From Aerococcaceae bacterium DSM 111176 (GTDB lineage: Bacteria > Bacillota > Bacilli > Lactobacillales > Aerococcaceae): a stretch of 64,000 bases of DNA. Position numbers and translations under genes: made by a program. Where the stretch lies: the NCBI GenBank assembly GCA_015863215.1, contig JACBXN010000034.1, forward strand, positions 1 through 64,000. Direction: 5' to 3'. How positions within the stretch are numbered: position 1 is the first letter of the stretch; each line of letters begins with the position of its first letter. The notes under the pieces are model-generated. The model was not told where the DNA came from and made no database searches. It saw nothing but the letters and a program-made list of their open reading frames with translations. Shown here one piece after another: positions 43,953 to 53,737 of the stretch.

Positions 43953-44606
43953 ATGTACGAGGTCAAACAGATTACGGTAGCCGATGAATTTATGGAAAAC
44001 TGTTACGCTGTCATTCATACAGAATCAAAAGAAGCTTTGATTATCGACCCAGGTGGAAATAGTGACCGTATCATTGAGTGGATTAGTGAGTTAGAGATTG
44101 AACCCATTGCTGTTTTATTAACCCATGCACATTGTGACCATATTGGCGCAGTTGATGATTTACGTGATGAATACGGAAATCTACTCTATCAATATTATAT
44201 TGAGCGCGACTATTTAACTCATCCTGAGTTAAATTTATCAGGCCAATTTCCTGGAGAGAGTATTTCAATTAAGCCTGCTGATATTGCTTGGACTGAAGCT
44301 GATTTAGTGATGCAACAAATAGGTAATTTCTTATTTGAAATGCGTTTTACACCTGGCCATAGCCCGGGACATGTTATATTCAAATTTTTGGATAGTGGAT
44401 TTGTCATTTGTGGCGATGTTATTTTTCAAGGGAGTATCGGCCGAACTGATTTACCAGGTGGCGACGGACCTCGATTAATGCAGAGTATTCGTGAAGAGAT
44501 ATATACTCTTCCTGAAGATACAATTTTGTATCCTGGACATGGACCTGAAACAACAGTAGGACGTGAAATGGAATCGAATCCATTTAATCAATATATTTTA
44601 AATTAG
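43953..44606 (+). CDS. MBL-fold metallohydrolase (glyoxalase II-like)
   Basis: A 217-residue metallo-beta-lactamase-fold hydrolase. The two-metal motif is THAHCDHIGA, further ligands are the histidine of PGHSPGHV, the aspartate of FVICGDVIF and the histidine of LYPGHGPET. It resembles the YqgX-type group annotated as hydroxyacylglutathione hydrolases, yet bacteria of this type often lack glutathione, so a different thioester substrate is likely. AGGAGG is upstream and the gene follows alr by 15 bp, closed by a terminator. Confidence 0.88.
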   Translation: MYEVKQITVADEFMENCYAVIHTESKEALIIDPGGNSDRIIEWISELEIEPIAVLLTHAHCDHIGAVDDLRDEYGNLLYQYYIERDYLTHPELNLSGQFPGESISIKPADIAWTEADLVMQQIGNFLFEMRFTPGHSPGHVIFKFLDSGFVICGDVIFQGSIGRTDLPGGDGPRLMQSIREEIYTLPEDTILYPGHGPETTVGREMESNPFNQYILN

Positions 44607-44611
44607 TTTGT

Positions 44612-44638
44612 GAGGGAAGCATTCGTGCTTCTCTTTTT
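44612..44638 (+). terminator. terminator after the MBL hydrolase gene
   Basis: A 10-bp stem with a TTCG tetraloop (GAAGCA/TGCTTC core plus GAGG/TCTT with G-T pairs) runs into five T. Confidence 0.85.
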
Positions 44639-44717
44639 CATTTGTAATTTTATTAAAATATACCTAACCTTTTAATTATTATGTGATATACTAATGGAGA
44701 TAAGAGAGGGTGGGGAA

Positions 44718-45629
44718 ATGCTTGATATTTTATTTAAAACACTGACACTAATTTTAGTAATTGTATTAGGGTATGTTCTGAAAGAGTTTGGCGTCTTTAA
44801 TCGAGGCCGAGACTTCAAAACATTATCCAATTTAATTTTTTATGTGACTTTGCCAGCAGCAATTATCACTAAATTTGACGGAATTGAATTCCCACTGACA
44901 TTTTTATTCATTGCTCTGCTAGGATTTGTTTGTAATTGGATGTATCTATTTGTTGCCAAATTTATTGGCAAATCAACCGACGAACAACAATTTAGTATGA
45001 TTAACATTAATGGTTATAATATCGGAAACTTTGCCTTACCTTTTATCTCATATTTTCTAGAAGGGCTCCCTATTATTGCGATTAGTATGTTTGATGCGGG
45101 TAGTTCAGCGATGACAGGTGGAGGTAACTATGCGGTAGCTAAGACATTATCGAATCCGGATGAAAAACCAACGATCGGTGATTTACTACGACCTGTTTAT
45201 ACCTCGCCCATCGTCATGGTTTATGTTTTTATGTTGATACTATCGCTCCTCAAACTTCGTTTACCAAGCTTATTAATTGAAACTGTGGTAGTAGTTGGAA
45301 ATGCGAATACTTTCTTATCTCTATTTATGATTGGTGTTATTTTAGAATTAAATATCGATTTAAATACAGCGAAACGTCTTATGAAATACATCTTTGCTAG
45401 GTATATACCTGCTGCTATCGTCGCTATTATTGTTAGTTTACTCGGATTTATTCCTCAAGAAATCAAGTACACACTCATCTTAATTTTATTTGCGCCAATT
45501 TCAGGTAATGCACCAATATTTACGGATATGCTAGAGAGTGATTTGGAATTAGCGGGTCAAATGAATTCAATTTCGATTATTATTTCAACAATCATTTTAA
45601 CTGTGTTGTTAATATTTATGTTAGGTTAA
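44718..45629 (+). CDS. AEC-family transporter (auxin efflux carrier / malate permease type)
   Basis: A 303-residue membrane protein with about ten membrane helices arranged as two five-helix halves. The first half has LSNLIFYVTLPAAIITKF, a family signature around the broken helix. The central SMININGYNIGNFALPFI region is also typical of AEC carriers. Bacterial members move malate, malonate or similar organic acids, but the substrate cannot be read here. The ATG at 44718 follows GAGAGGGTGGGG; the ATG at 44694 lies before that site and is rejected. It is monocistronic between two terminators. Confidence 0.87.
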   Translation: MLDILFKTLTLILVIVLGYVLKEFGVFNRGRDFKTLSNLIFYVTLPAAIITKFDGIEFPLTFLFIALLGFVCNWMYLFVAKFIGKSTDEQQFSMININGYNIGNFALPFISYFLEGLPIIAISMFDAGSSAMTGGGNYAVAKTLSNPDEKPTIGDLLRPVYTSPIVMVYVFMLILSLLKLRLPSLLIETVVVVGNANTFLSLFMIGVILELNIDLNTAKRLMKYIFARYIPAAIVAIIVSLLGFIPQEIKYTLILILFAPISGNAPIFTDMLESDLELAGQMNSISIIISTIILTVLLIFMLG

Positions 45630-45672
45630 CCACTTCGGGCGTCTGTACTTGAAGTAAAGCTGCTGAAAATGA

Positions 45673-45708
45673 AAAAGGCTAACTGATTTTAAATCAGCTA
45701 GCCTTTTA
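45673..45708. terminator. bidirectional terminator between AEC and CBS genes
   Basis: Arms AAAAGGCTAACTGAT (45673-45687) and ATCAGCTAGCCTTTT (45693-45707) pair with one mismatch, with A and T tracts at the ends. Confidence 0.85.
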
Positions 45709-45712
45709 TTTA

Positions 45713-46345
45713 TTACCAATTGTATTCAGTGACAGTATAATTCCGTTGTCTCAATTTTAAGACAAGTCCATTATATTGGACTGAATTAGTTTCTGGTCCA
45801 ATGACTAAAAAGACATAGGACGAAGTGTTGTAGTCAGTCTCTTGAAACAGTTGATAAGTTTCCGGGTCTACATATCTCAGTAATAATACCGTTAATTTTT
45901 TAAGGGCATTACGATCTTTTGATAAATCAATTTTGAGCATACGAACATTTTTGCTCGCACCCCATGCTTGACTTAGGTAATCAAGTAAATGATTATGGTA
46001 TACCACACCGACAAAGGTATTGTTTTCATTTAAAACAGTGAGATAAGGTAAATCACGAATGGCGAAGATTAATTGATAAATCGAGTCATTCGTATGGATG
46101 ATTCGTGTTGTATTCTTTAAGAAACTAGTTGCTCTACGCGTTTCTAAATCTTCTTTCCCATTATGAAAACCATGTTTATATATATGATATTTATAAATAT
46201 TTCCACGAAATAATTGCTCCGTAGGGTCAACTACCGGAGCATTTCTTAAGTTGTTTTCCTCTAAAATATCTAGCGCATCAAGACTGTTAATTGTTTCTGG
46301 AATTAGCAATAAGTCTTTTTTGGGCACCATAATTTGTTCAATCAT
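45713..46345 (-). CDS. CBS-domain protein, possible c-di-AMP receptor (CbpA-like)
   Basis: A 210-residue cytoplasmic protein. Residues 1-125 form a CBS pair: MIEQIMVPKKDLLLIPETINSLDALDILEENNLRNAPVVD then TRIIHTNDSIYQLIFAIRDLPYLTVLNENNTFVGVV. Residues 135-210 (RMLKIDLSKDRNALKKLTVLLLRYVD, YVFLVIGPETNSVQYNGLVLKLRQRNY) look like an ACT-type regulatory domain. That CBS plus ACT-like architecture and length resemble the cyclic-di-AMP-binding protein CbpA of Listeria, so second-messenger sensing is a fair inference, not proven. GAGAGGAAG precedes the ATG. Monocistronic. Confidence 0.75.
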   Translation of the reverse strand: MIEQIMVPKKDLLLIPETINSLDALDILEENNLRNAPVVDPTEQLFRGNIYKYHIYKHGFHNGKEDLETRRATSFLKNTTRIIHTNDSIYQLIFAIRDLPYLTVLNENNTFVGVVYHNHLLDYLSQAWGASKNVRMLKIDLSKDRNALKKLTVLLLRYVDPETYQLFQETDYNTSSYVFLVIGPETNSVQYNGLVLKLRQRNYTVTEYNW

Positions 46346-46576
46346 GCAAGAACTTCCTCTCGTTTAATCAACTAATAGAATACCACTCATAGCAACAAAT
46401 AGCAAGTAGTTTCTAATCTCGTTCTAATATAATGAGGGTAAAATTTAATGAAAAACAGAGAGGATCAGACATTCAAGTAAACGCATACAATTTTTCATGA
46501 ATAAATTGCTTTTTTATATTAAAAACATTATAGTATAAGTTATAAGAAAATATTCAAAATTAAAGGAGAAATGTAA

Positions 46577-47992
46577 ATGGATTCCCCAGGTTCCTTGTGG
46601 ACTCAATTATTAATTATTATTGCTTTGACAATCGTCAATGCGATATTTGCGGCGAGTGAGATGGCTTTTGTATCGGTAAACCACACTAAATTAAAGAGGT
46701 TTGCTGAAGAGGGAGATAAGCGTGCTACTCGTGTGTTAACATTATTAGAAGATTCAGATGACTTTTTGGCAACAATTCAAGTTGCGATTACCTTAGCTGG
46801 ATTCCTATCCAGTGCTTCGGCAGCGACAAGTTTTGCGGATGAAATGGTAAAAATATTACCGAACTTTTCAGGAGCTTATACAGTTTCGATTGTGGTTGTA
46901 ACGATGATTTTATCTTATATCACTTTAGTTTTTGGTGAGTTATTCCCGAAACAAGTTGCACTTCAAATGCCTGAGAAATTTGCGATGGCAGTAAGTGGGC
47001 TAATTATGGGAACACAAAAGGTATTTAAGCCATTTGTTTGGTTGTTATCTACCTCAACAAATATTTTACAAAAAGTTACACCCATTGAATTCTCTGCTAA
47101 TGAAGAACAGTTTACTCGTGAAGAGATGAAAGCAATCATCCACGAAAGTCGCGAGGAAGGGTCAATTGACCTAGCTGAGTTAACAATGCTGCAAGGGGTC
47201 TTGTCATTAGACACTAAGACTGCGGATGAAATTATGACACCTCGTACAGATACAGATATGGTGGACATTACAGATGACTATCATGAAATCCTGATGGAAC
47301 TATTGGATACACCTTATTCACGTATCCCACTTTATGAGGATGATAAAGATAATGTAGTGGGTGTTTTACATATGAAACATCTACTCAAAGCAGCCAAAGA
47401 AAATGGTTTTGAGAATTTAGATTTCCTTGAAATTTCAACGGAACCTCTATTTATTCCGGCAACCATTTTTATTGATGATTTGTTAATTCAATTTAGAAGA
47501 GAACAAACCCATTTAGCAATCATTAAAGACGAATACGGTGGTATGGCAGGTATTGTAACACTAGAGGACGTTTTAGAAGAGATTGTTGGAGAAATTGAAG
47601 ATGAGACAGATATTCACACATCTGCTGATATTCGTAAAATTGATGACTATAATTTCTATTTAAATGGTATGTTATCAATTGAAAAATTCAATCAATATTT
47701 TGATTTAAAAATGGAAGCCGATGATGTGGATACAATTGCTGGTTTAATGATCTACTATATGGGATTTGTACCAGAAGATGATGAACAGGTAACATTAAGA
47801 ATCAATAATTATGTATTGAAAACGAGTTTAGTAGAAAATGGACGTATTCGTGGTATTCATTTAATTAATGATTTCGATTGGGATATTGAAGCAGACTTTG
47901 ATGCATCAACAATCGATGAAGAATATGAAGAGCGTGAAGAAACGATTGATGAAATTCACGGTTCAAATGATGATGAGGACGAAGACGATTAA
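46577..47992 (+). CDS. CNNM/CorC-type hemolysin-family transporter
   Basis: A 471-residue protein in the order CNNM (DUF21) membrane domain (residues 1-200; four helices, motif IFAASEMAFVSVNHTKLKRFAEEG), CBS pair (about 205-335; IMTPRTDTDMVDI, YSRIPLYEDDKDNVVGVLH, YGGMAGIVTLEDVLEEIVGEIEDE) and CorC_HlyC domain (about 350-435). The protein ends in a very acidic tail (last 15 residues mostly Asp/Glu). Family members mediate Mg2+ efflux or homeostasis; the hemolysin name is historical. AAAGGAGAA precedes the ATG. It diverges from the CBS protein gene. Confidence 0.9.
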   Translation: MDSPGSLWTQLLIIIALTIVNAIFAASEMAFVSVNHTKLKRFAEEGDKRATRVLTLLEDSDDFLATIQVAITLAGFLSSASAATSFADEMVKILPNFSGAYTVSIVVVTMILSYITLVFGELFPKQVALQMPEKFAMAVSGLIMGTQKVFKPFVWLLSTSTNILQKVTPIEFSANEEQFTREEMKAIIHESREEGSIDLAELTMLQGVLSLDTKTADEIMTPRTDTDMVDITDDYHEILMELLDTPYSRIPLYEDDKDNVVGVLHMKHLLKAAKENGFENLDFLEISTEPLFIPATIFIDDLLIQFRREQTHLAIIKDEYGGMAGIVTLEDVLEEIVGEIEDETDIHTSADIRKIDDYNFYLNGMLSIEKFNQYFDLKMEADDVDTIAGLMIYYMGFVPEDDEQVTLRINNYVLKTSLVENGRIRGIHLINDFDWDIEADFDASTIDEEYEEREETIDEIHGSNDDEDEDD

Positions 47993-48007
47993 TGACCTTT
48001 AAAATAA

Positions 48008-48047
48008 AGCACACATCTTGCAAATAGAGTGAGATGTGTGCTAATTT
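48008..48047 (+). terminator. terminator after the CNNM gene
   Basis: A perfect 11-bp stem (AGCACACATCT/AGATGTGTGCT) with a 13-base loop. The tail AATTTTA has only four T, so efficiency may be moderate. Confidence 0.75.
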
Positions 48048-48139
48048 TATCTATTAGTAAAAAAATCTAAATTTCGTCTACCAATGGATACTATAAATGG
48101 TTTATGATAGACTCAAACAACAAGAAAAGGAGAATATAT

Positions 48140-48844
48140 TTGTTAAATGAAATGATGCATCGCCCGATTGTGATGGAGAAAATTGTCAATTACATGCGCA
48201 CAGCACAGTTGCCATTTGATGGAGGTGTTGGAGAACTAGAGGCATACGCAAATGAACGTGGTATCCCAGTTGTTCCTCATGAAACCGCAAAGTTTATTGA
48301 TTTATTTACCGCAGCAATTCAACCAGACCAAATTTTAGAAATTGGTACCGCCATTGGTTTTTCCGCAAGTTTAATGGCACAACATTTATCAAGCGATGGG
48401 CACTTAACAACCATTGATCGTTATCCAGATATGTATGAACGTGCCAAAGCTAATTTTGATCGTTTAGGTTTAAGTGAACGAGTAACGATGATTGAAGGTG
48501 ATGCAGCAGACGTGTTACCATCATTAGATGGTTCATATGATTTAATTTTTATGGATAGTGCCAAAGCCAAATATATTGAATTTTTACCCGAATGTATGCG
48601 CCTTTTAAAAATGGGCGGTGTATTAATTATTGATGACGTCTTTCAAGCAGGTACCGTTTTAGAGGATGAGTCAGAAATCCCTAAACGAGTACGTAAAATT
48701 CATAGAAAACTCAATGAATTATTTGATACCGTCTTAAAATCTAAGAGACATCGTAGCTGTCTAGTACCTTTAGGTGACGGTATTTTAATGATACGTAAGG
48801 AATCTGAAGAGTATTTCGAAACATTAATGGAACGTAATAATTAA
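48140..48844 (+). CDS. SAM-dependent O-methyltransferase (TrmR/YrrM-like)
   Basis: A 234-residue class I methyltransferase of the catechol-O-methyltransferase-like family. The SAM motif is ILEIGTAIGFSASLMA, followed by LTTIDRYPDMYERA and LIFMDSAKAKYIEFL (metal/catalytic Asp). The Bacillus homologue YrrM (TrmR) methylates 5-hydroxyuridine of tRNA to 5-methoxyuridine, which is the most likely role. I place the start at TTG 48140, seven bases after AAAGGAG; the in-frame ATG at 48104 lies before that site. Monocistronic. Confidence 0.85.
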   Translation: MLNEMMHRPIVMEKIVNYMRTAQLPFDGGVGELEAYANERGIPVVPHETAKFIDLFTAAIQPDQILEIGTAIGFSASLMAQHLSSDGHLTTIDRYPDMYERAKANFDRLGLSERVTMIEGDAADVLPSLDGSYDLIFMDSAKAKYIEFLPECMRLLKMGGVLIIDDVFQAGTVLEDESEIPKRVRKIHRKLNELFDTVLKSKRHRSCLVPLGDGILMIRKESEEYFETLMERNN

Positions 48845-48945
48845 TTAAAAATCGAAATAAAATGTTTTAAATCGAAATAAATTTATAAAAAAGTCATAAA
48901 GTAGTTGTATAATAATTAAGAATAATTAGATAGAGGTGGAATTCA

Positions 48946-50328
48946 ATGAAAAAAGGCATCATAGCAGTATTAGCTGTTGTATTACTTTTGGTGGTAGGAT
49001 ATGGAGCTGGGATTGGATATTTCGCAGAGCGTTTCCAACCTAATACGACTTTTGCAGGTGTAGATGTAAGTAATAAACAATTAGAAGAAGCAACGACTGA
49101 AGTTAAGAACACCATTGCTGAAAAAACAATCACGATCACTGAAAATGGAAATGAAGTCGGAACGATTAATATTGCCGATTTAAATCCAGAAATCAATGTT
49201 GATGAAGTGTTAGCAAATGCTTATAACTCACAAAATCCAAATAATTGGGCAGGATCTTTCTTTAACAGTGATACCTTTGATGTGAGTCTAAATGAATATA
49301 CTAATGTTCAAGTATCAGCTTTAAATGATGCACTACAAGAAATCGGATTGAGTAATGCAGACCGTACACCTTCAACAAATGCTTCAATTGAATATTCTGA
49401 GGTAGAAGGTTACTATGTTGAAGAATCAGTTCAAGGTAATCAATTAGATAATGATAAAGTAAATGCAATTATTATGGACAGCATTGCTAATGGCGAAGAA
49501 ACAGCTGAAATTAACCAAGCATACTTAGAACCAGCTGTAACAAGTGATGATGAAGAAATTCAAACAATCATGACTCAAATCGAAGATGCGTCTAATATGA
49601 CATTAACTTTAACGATTAAAGGTAATGAAGAAGTTATTGACCAACAACAAATTATGCAATGGATGGGATTTGATGATCAAAATCAAATGACATTCGATTA
49701 TGATGCAATTCATGAATATTTAGGTACTCTTAATGATAAATATGCAACTTTCGACAAATCACGTGAATTCCAGAGTACAATGCAAGGAACTGTAACCGTT
49801 GACGCAGGAACATTGGGTTGGTCGATTGACCGTGAGAGTGAAACAGAACAAATTATTGCTGATTTACAAGCAGGTACTGATGTTACTCGTGAGCCAGTTA
49901 TTGTAGGTACTGGATATAACACTGAAGGTGACGATATTGGAAACACGTATGTAGAGATTGATATGAATAATCAGGTAATGCTCTACTATCAAGATGGGGA
50001 ATTAGCTTTCCAATCGGATATCGTTACAGGTCAAATTGGTACAGATACAGTTCCAGGTGCTTATTCAATTTGGGATAAACAAAGTCCATCAGAATTAACT
50101 GGATTTAATCCACGAACTGACTCAGACTATGTTCAACCCGTTCAGTACTGGTTACCATTTGATGATACAGGTCAAGGAATCCATGATGCTAGCTGGCAAT
50201 CTAGCTTTGGTGGAGACACTTATCAAGTTTCAGGTTCGCTAGGTTGTATTAATACACCACCTGAAGCGATGGCAGAATTGTATAATATGATCGAAGTTGG
50301 AACACCAGTTATCGTATTTAATGTATAA
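48946..50328 (+). CDS. L,D-transpeptidase with peptidoglycan-binding-4 domain
   Basis: A 460-residue cell-surface enzyme anchored by an N-terminal membrane helix (IIAVLAVVLLLVVGYGAGIGYF). After it come repeated PG_binding_4-like modules (FAGVDVSNKQLEEATTEV and a second copy region around 150-300). The YkuD catalytic domain is at about 320-460, with His in GQGIHDAS and the nucleophile Cys in SGSLGCIN. It would form 3-3 crosslinks or exchange D-amino acids in peptidoglycan, bypassing penicillin-sensitive D,D-transpeptidases. Similar proteins are the Ldt(fm) of Enterococcus faecium. AGAGGTGG precedes the ATG. Monocistronic. Confidence 0.92.
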   Translation: MKKGIIAVLAVVLLLVVGYGAGIGYFAERFQPNTTFAGVDVSNKQLEEATTEVKNTIAEKTITITENGNEVGTINIADLNPEINVDEVLANAYNSQNPNNWAGSFFNSDTFDVSLNEYTNVQVSALNDALQEIGLSNADRTPSTNASIEYSEVEGYYVEESVQGNQLDNDKVNAIIMDSIANGEETAEINQAYLEPAVTSDDEEIQTIMTQIEDASNMTLTLTIKGNEEVIDQQQIMQWMGFDDQNQMTFDYDAIHEYLGTLNDKYATFDKSREFQSTMQGTVTVDAGTLGWSIDRESETEQIIADLQAGTDVTREPVIVGTGYNTEGDDIGNTYVEIDMNNQVMLYYQDGELAFQSDIVTGQIGTDTVPGAYSIWDKQSPSELTGFNPRTDSDYVQPVQYWLPFDDTGQGIHDASWQSSFGGDTYQVSGSLGCINTPPEAMAELYNMIEVGTPVIVFNV

Positions 50329-50334
50329 AAAATA

Positions 50335-50380
50335 AACCCTTCAATTTTGTCAATCATTTGACGAAATTGAAGGGTTATTA
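50335..50380. terminator. bidirectional terminator between convergent genes
   Basis: A 19-bp stem (50335-50353 and 50358-50376, one G-T pair) with a four-base TCAT loop. The T tails are interrupted, but the stem is very stable. Confidence 0.82.
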
Positions 50381-50383
50381 TTA

Positions 50384-50887
50384 TTATTTCAATTGAACTT
50401 GAGTTCCGGCTAATATATCCCCGAGATGTCTCTTGTCGGATCTAAAGAAAGCCATTCCTAATAGAATGATAAGTAGTGATACACTCACAATACTTAATAT
50501 ATTTGACCAAATATCAAAGTCGTTGTAAACACCATGAATTGTCCCCATATGGCCTAGTTGCCAAGGTAGAAATTTAATGATGTTACGAATTAAGGCGCTT
50601 TTTCCTTTGGACCGAGTGAAGTGAATGGTTAGGCCGGCTTTATTCTTACCGAAAGATTTTCCAGAGCTTTCTAAATAAGTAAAAATGAAGATGATGGGGA
50701 TAACAGAGGTAAAAGTTGCGAGTAATTGAGATTCAAGGGAACTATATTCGGGAACACCATCTAAAAATACGAGATAAAAGATAGAAAATAACGCAAAAAG
50801 GATAACGAGGAATCCGATGATAACGAGGTAGTCAATGCCAACAGCAATCAGTCTTTTCTTAAGCGGGATTTCATTGTTTGAAATCAC
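50384..50887 (-). CDS. RDD-family membrane protein
   Basis: A 167-residue protein with three to four membrane helices. The RDD-type elements are the Arg/Asp start PLKKRLIAVGIDYLVIIGFL and the loop GKSFGKNKAGLTI, followed by the late DKRHLGDILAGT, the conserved end of RDD domains. Function is unknown; some RDD proteins are Na+/H+ antiporters. I place the start at GTG 50887, since AGGAG then lies eight bases upstream; the GTG at 50896 overlaps it. It is alone, between the L,D-transpeptidase and walR, and the 284-bp gap to walR contains no other recognisable gene. Confidence 0.8.
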   Translation of the reverse strand: MISNNEIPLKKRLIAVGIDYLVIIGFLVILFALFSIFYLVFLDGVPEYSSLESQLLATFTSVIPIIFIFTYLESSGKSFGKNKAGLTIHFTRSKGKSALIRNIIKFLPWQLGHMGTIHGVYNDFDIWSNILSIVSVSLLIILLGMAFFRSDKRHLGDILAGTQVQLK

Positions 50888-51171
50888 GGTAATCACTCCT
50901 AAAATGAATTCTGTTTGTCTTCATTATATAATTACGTGTCACTATTATCCATTAATGCGACTTATCAATAGATGGAGGTAAATATAATGACATTTTTGGA
51001 CTTATAGTGTAATAATGCCTCGGGTAAATATGAATAATAATAGAATAATGAAGTAAGAGTGTGAAGAAGAAACATCGAGACTAGCCAAAACAGTGAATTA
51101 TCAGTATAATTAGAGTGATAAACGAAAGATAAATCGCTATTCTTTATATAGAGTAACGAAGGGAGATTTAT

Positions 51172-51876
51172 ATGGATAAGATTTTAGTAGTAGATGATGA
51201 AAAACCAATCTCAGATATAATTACCTACTCATTGGAAAAAGAAGGTTATGAAGTCGTTGCAGCTTACGACGGCCAAGAAGCCTTGGAACAATTTGAGAGA
51301 GAAAAACCTGACTTGGTGATTTTAGATATCATGTTACCAAAAATGACAGGTTTAGATGTCACAAAAGAGTTACGTAAATCAAGTGCTGTACCAATTATTA
51401 TGTTAACAGCAAAAGACTCTGAAATAGACAAAGTAGTAGGACTTGAATTAGGGGCAGATGATTATGTCACTAAACCATTTTCAAATCCAGAATTAGTCGC
51501 TCGTGTAAAAGCAACATTACGACGCAACGCTCTCTCTGCGGATATTAAAGTTGAAGATAATCAAGGAGATATCGTAGTTGGAGACCTCATCGTTCACCAA
51601 GATGCTTACATTGCATCAAAACGAGGTGAAGAGATTGAATTAACGCATCGTGAATTTGAATTGTTATTATATTTAGCGAAACATACAGGACAAGTTATGA
51701 CACGCGAACACTTACTTGAAACAGTTTGGGGATATGATTATTTTGGAGACGTTCGTACAGTTGATGTGACGGTACGTCGATTAAGAGAAAAGATTGAAGA
51801 TGAGCCAAGTCATCCAAACTATATCATTACCAGACGTGGTGTAGGTTATTTTTTAAAGAATCCTGATCAGGAGTAA
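51172..51876 (+). CDS. walR: response regulator WalR (YycF)
   Basis: A 234-residue OmpR/PhoB-type regulator of the essential Wal system, controlling cell-wall hydrolases. The receiver domain has VVDDE, the phosphate acceptor Asp52 in LVILDIMLP, the threonine of MLTAKD and the lysine of VTKPFSN. The winged-helix domain has [33 protein letters not shown] and the recognition helix [20 protein letters not shown]-like purines precede the ATG. A TATAAT at 51105-51110 is a possible -10. It is first in walRKHI, seven bases ahead of walK. Confidence 0.97.
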   Translation: MDKILVVDDEKPISDIITYSLEKEGYEVVAAYDGQEALEQFEREKPDLVILDIMLPKMTGLDVTKELRKSSAVPIIMLTAKDSEIDKVVGLELGADDYVTKPFSNPELVARVKATLRRNALSADIKVEDNQGDIVVGDLIVHQDAYIASKRGEEIELTHREFELLLYLAKHTGQVMTREHLLETVWGYDYFGDVRTVDVTVRRLREKIEDEPSHPNYIITRRGVGYFLKNPDQE

Positions 51877-51883
51877 TTAGGAT

Positions 51884-53737
51884 ATGAAGCGAAAATCCTA
51901 TCATTTTTTTCAATCGATTTATTTTAAGATTCCGTTACTATTCCTATTTATTTTAATGATAGCATTCCAATTTATTGGAGTGTTCTTTATTAATCAATTA
52001 GAATCACAATCGGTTGAAAATTTTAAGAATCAGATTAATGTCCAAGGCGAGTTTCTGACCAGTAACCTCGCTCCGATTATGTCTAATGTCAATTTAGACA
52101 ATGAAGAGCAGGCACTGCGAATGAACCAAGCCTTGGATACTTTTGCAACGACGAATGTGACACGTATTTGGGTCGTTAATCCGAATGAAACAATTATTGC
52201 GACGAATCAAGATATTAATCAATCACAAATTGGAACACAAGCCAACAGTAATGTGACACGAAATGTACTCTTAACTCAAAATGCGTACGCTTCAGAGGTC
52301 CGTGATCCGTCAGTTGATAATCCCCATTACTTATTAATTACACCGATTGTCAGTGAGCAACAAAATCAATCACTTGGAGTAGTTATTATTGAAGCGGGAA
52401 TGGCAGATATCTATTCCTTAAATAATGAAATAGTTGAAGTGTTTGTCACGTCAGCAATTTTGGCGATTGCGGTTTCATTAGTGGTCTCTTTCTTTATGTC
52501 ACAAGGACTCACTCGGCCAATTGAAAATATGCGTCAACAGGCAATCCGTATTTCCGAAGGGGTTTATAATTACCCTGCTGAAGTATTTGGCCAAGACGAA
52601 CTGGGTGAATTAGCAATCACCATTAATGAATTAGCGGATAAAGTTCGTGAAGCACAAGAATCCACCGAATCAGAAAGGCAACGACTCGATGGGGTGCTGA
52701 GACATATGCGAGATGGTGTTATAAGTACCGATCGCCGCGGGAATGTTGTGTTAGTGAATGACCGTGCCTTATATTTATTAAATGTCCGCCAAGATTGGTC
52801 ATTGGGTCGGTCTATTTTAGATTTATTGGATATTCGAGATGATTTCTATATCGATGACTTGATTCGTGCAGACACGGAAGTAACGGTGACCCGTGAAATT
52901 AAAAATGTCACAACGATATTACGCGCAGAATTTTCGGTAATTCGCCGTGAGACAGGGTTTGTGACGGGGCTAGTTTGTGTCTTAACTGACGTTACTGAAC
53001 AGGAAAAAACGGACCAAGAACGTCGTGATTTCGTATCGAACGTTTCCCATGAATTGCGTACTCCATTAACGAGTGTGAAGAGTTATAGTGAAGCTTTATT
53101 AGATGGTGCATGGCAGGATGAAGCAATTGCGCCGCAGTTCTTACAAGTGATTCAGTCTGAGAGTAATCGTATGATGCGTATGATTACTAATTTACTTGAT
53201 TTATCAAAAATGGACAGTGATCAAATTATCTTGAATATTGAATTTATTGATTTAAAACGAGTGGTTGATCATATTGTTGATCGTTTAGAGTTTACTCAAA
53301 AAGAGAGTGATTTTAAACATACTATCATTCGTGAATATACACCAAACGAAGTGTTCGTTGAAATTGATCAAGACCGTATGATACAGGTGATTGATAACTT
53401 GTTAAATAACGCCATAAAATACTCGCCTGATGGTGGCACTATTAAAATCAAAATTGTGGATTCTCATGATAAAGTTTACATCAGTGTCAGTGATGAAGGT
53501 TTAGGAATTTCTAAAGCTGATGCCGAACACTTATTTGAACGATTCTACCGTGTAGACAAAGCACGTTCAAGAGAGCAAGGTGGTAGTGGGTTAGGTTTAG
53601 CAATATCAAAAGAAGTGGTTGAAATGCATGATGGAAGAATTTGGGTAGATAGTGTTGAACAAGAAGGTTCGACCTTTACAATCGAACTACCACTCGCAGA
53701 ATTCGATGAATTTGATGATTGGGGGGATGAATCGTGA
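51884..53737 (+). CDS. walK: sensor histidine kinase WalK (YycG)
   Basis: A 617-residue kinase partner of WalR. Order: membrane helix 1 (LLFLFILMIAFQFIGVFF), an extracytoplasmic sensor domain (about 40-180), membrane helix 2 (FVTSAILAIAVSLVVSFFM), HAMP (TRPIENMRQQAIRISEGVY), PAS (about 260-365), HisKA with phospho-acceptor His389 in SHELRTPLTS, and the ATPase domain (NLLNNAIKYSPDGG, DEGLGIS, GGSGLGLAISK). The two-helix topology with extracytoplasmic domain is that of Bacillus/Staphylococcus, not of streptococcal VicK with one helix. Its stop overlaps walH by 4 nt. Confidence 0.97.
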   Translation: MKRKSYHFFQSIYFKIPLLFLFILMIAFQFIGVFFINQLESQSVENFKNQINVQGEFLTSNLAPIMSNVNLDNEEQALRMNQALDTFATTNVTRIWVVNPNETIIATNQDINQSQIGTQANSNVTRNVLLTQNAYASEVRDPSVDNPHYLLITPIVSEQQNQSLGVVIIEAGMADIYSLNNEIVEVFVTSAILAIAVSLVVSFFMSQGLTRPIENMRQQAIRISEGVYNYPAEVFGQDELGELAITINELADKVREAQESTESERQRLDGVLRHMRDGVISTDRRGNVVLVNDRALYLLNVRQDWSLGRSILDLLDIRDDFYIDDLIRADTEVTVTREIKNVTTILRAEFSVIRRETGFVTGLVCVLTDVTEQEKTDQERRDFVSNVSHELRTPLTSVKSYSEALLDGAWQDEAIAPQFLQVIQSESNRMMRMITNLLDLSKMDSDQIILNIEFIDLKRVVDHIVDRLEFTQKESDFKHTIIREYTPNEVFVEIDQDRMIQVIDNLLNNAIKYSPDGGTIKIKIVDSHDKVYISVSDEGLGISKADAEHLFERFYRVDKARSREQGGSGLGLAISKEVVEMHDGRIWVDSVEQEGSTFTIELPLAEFDEFDDWGDES

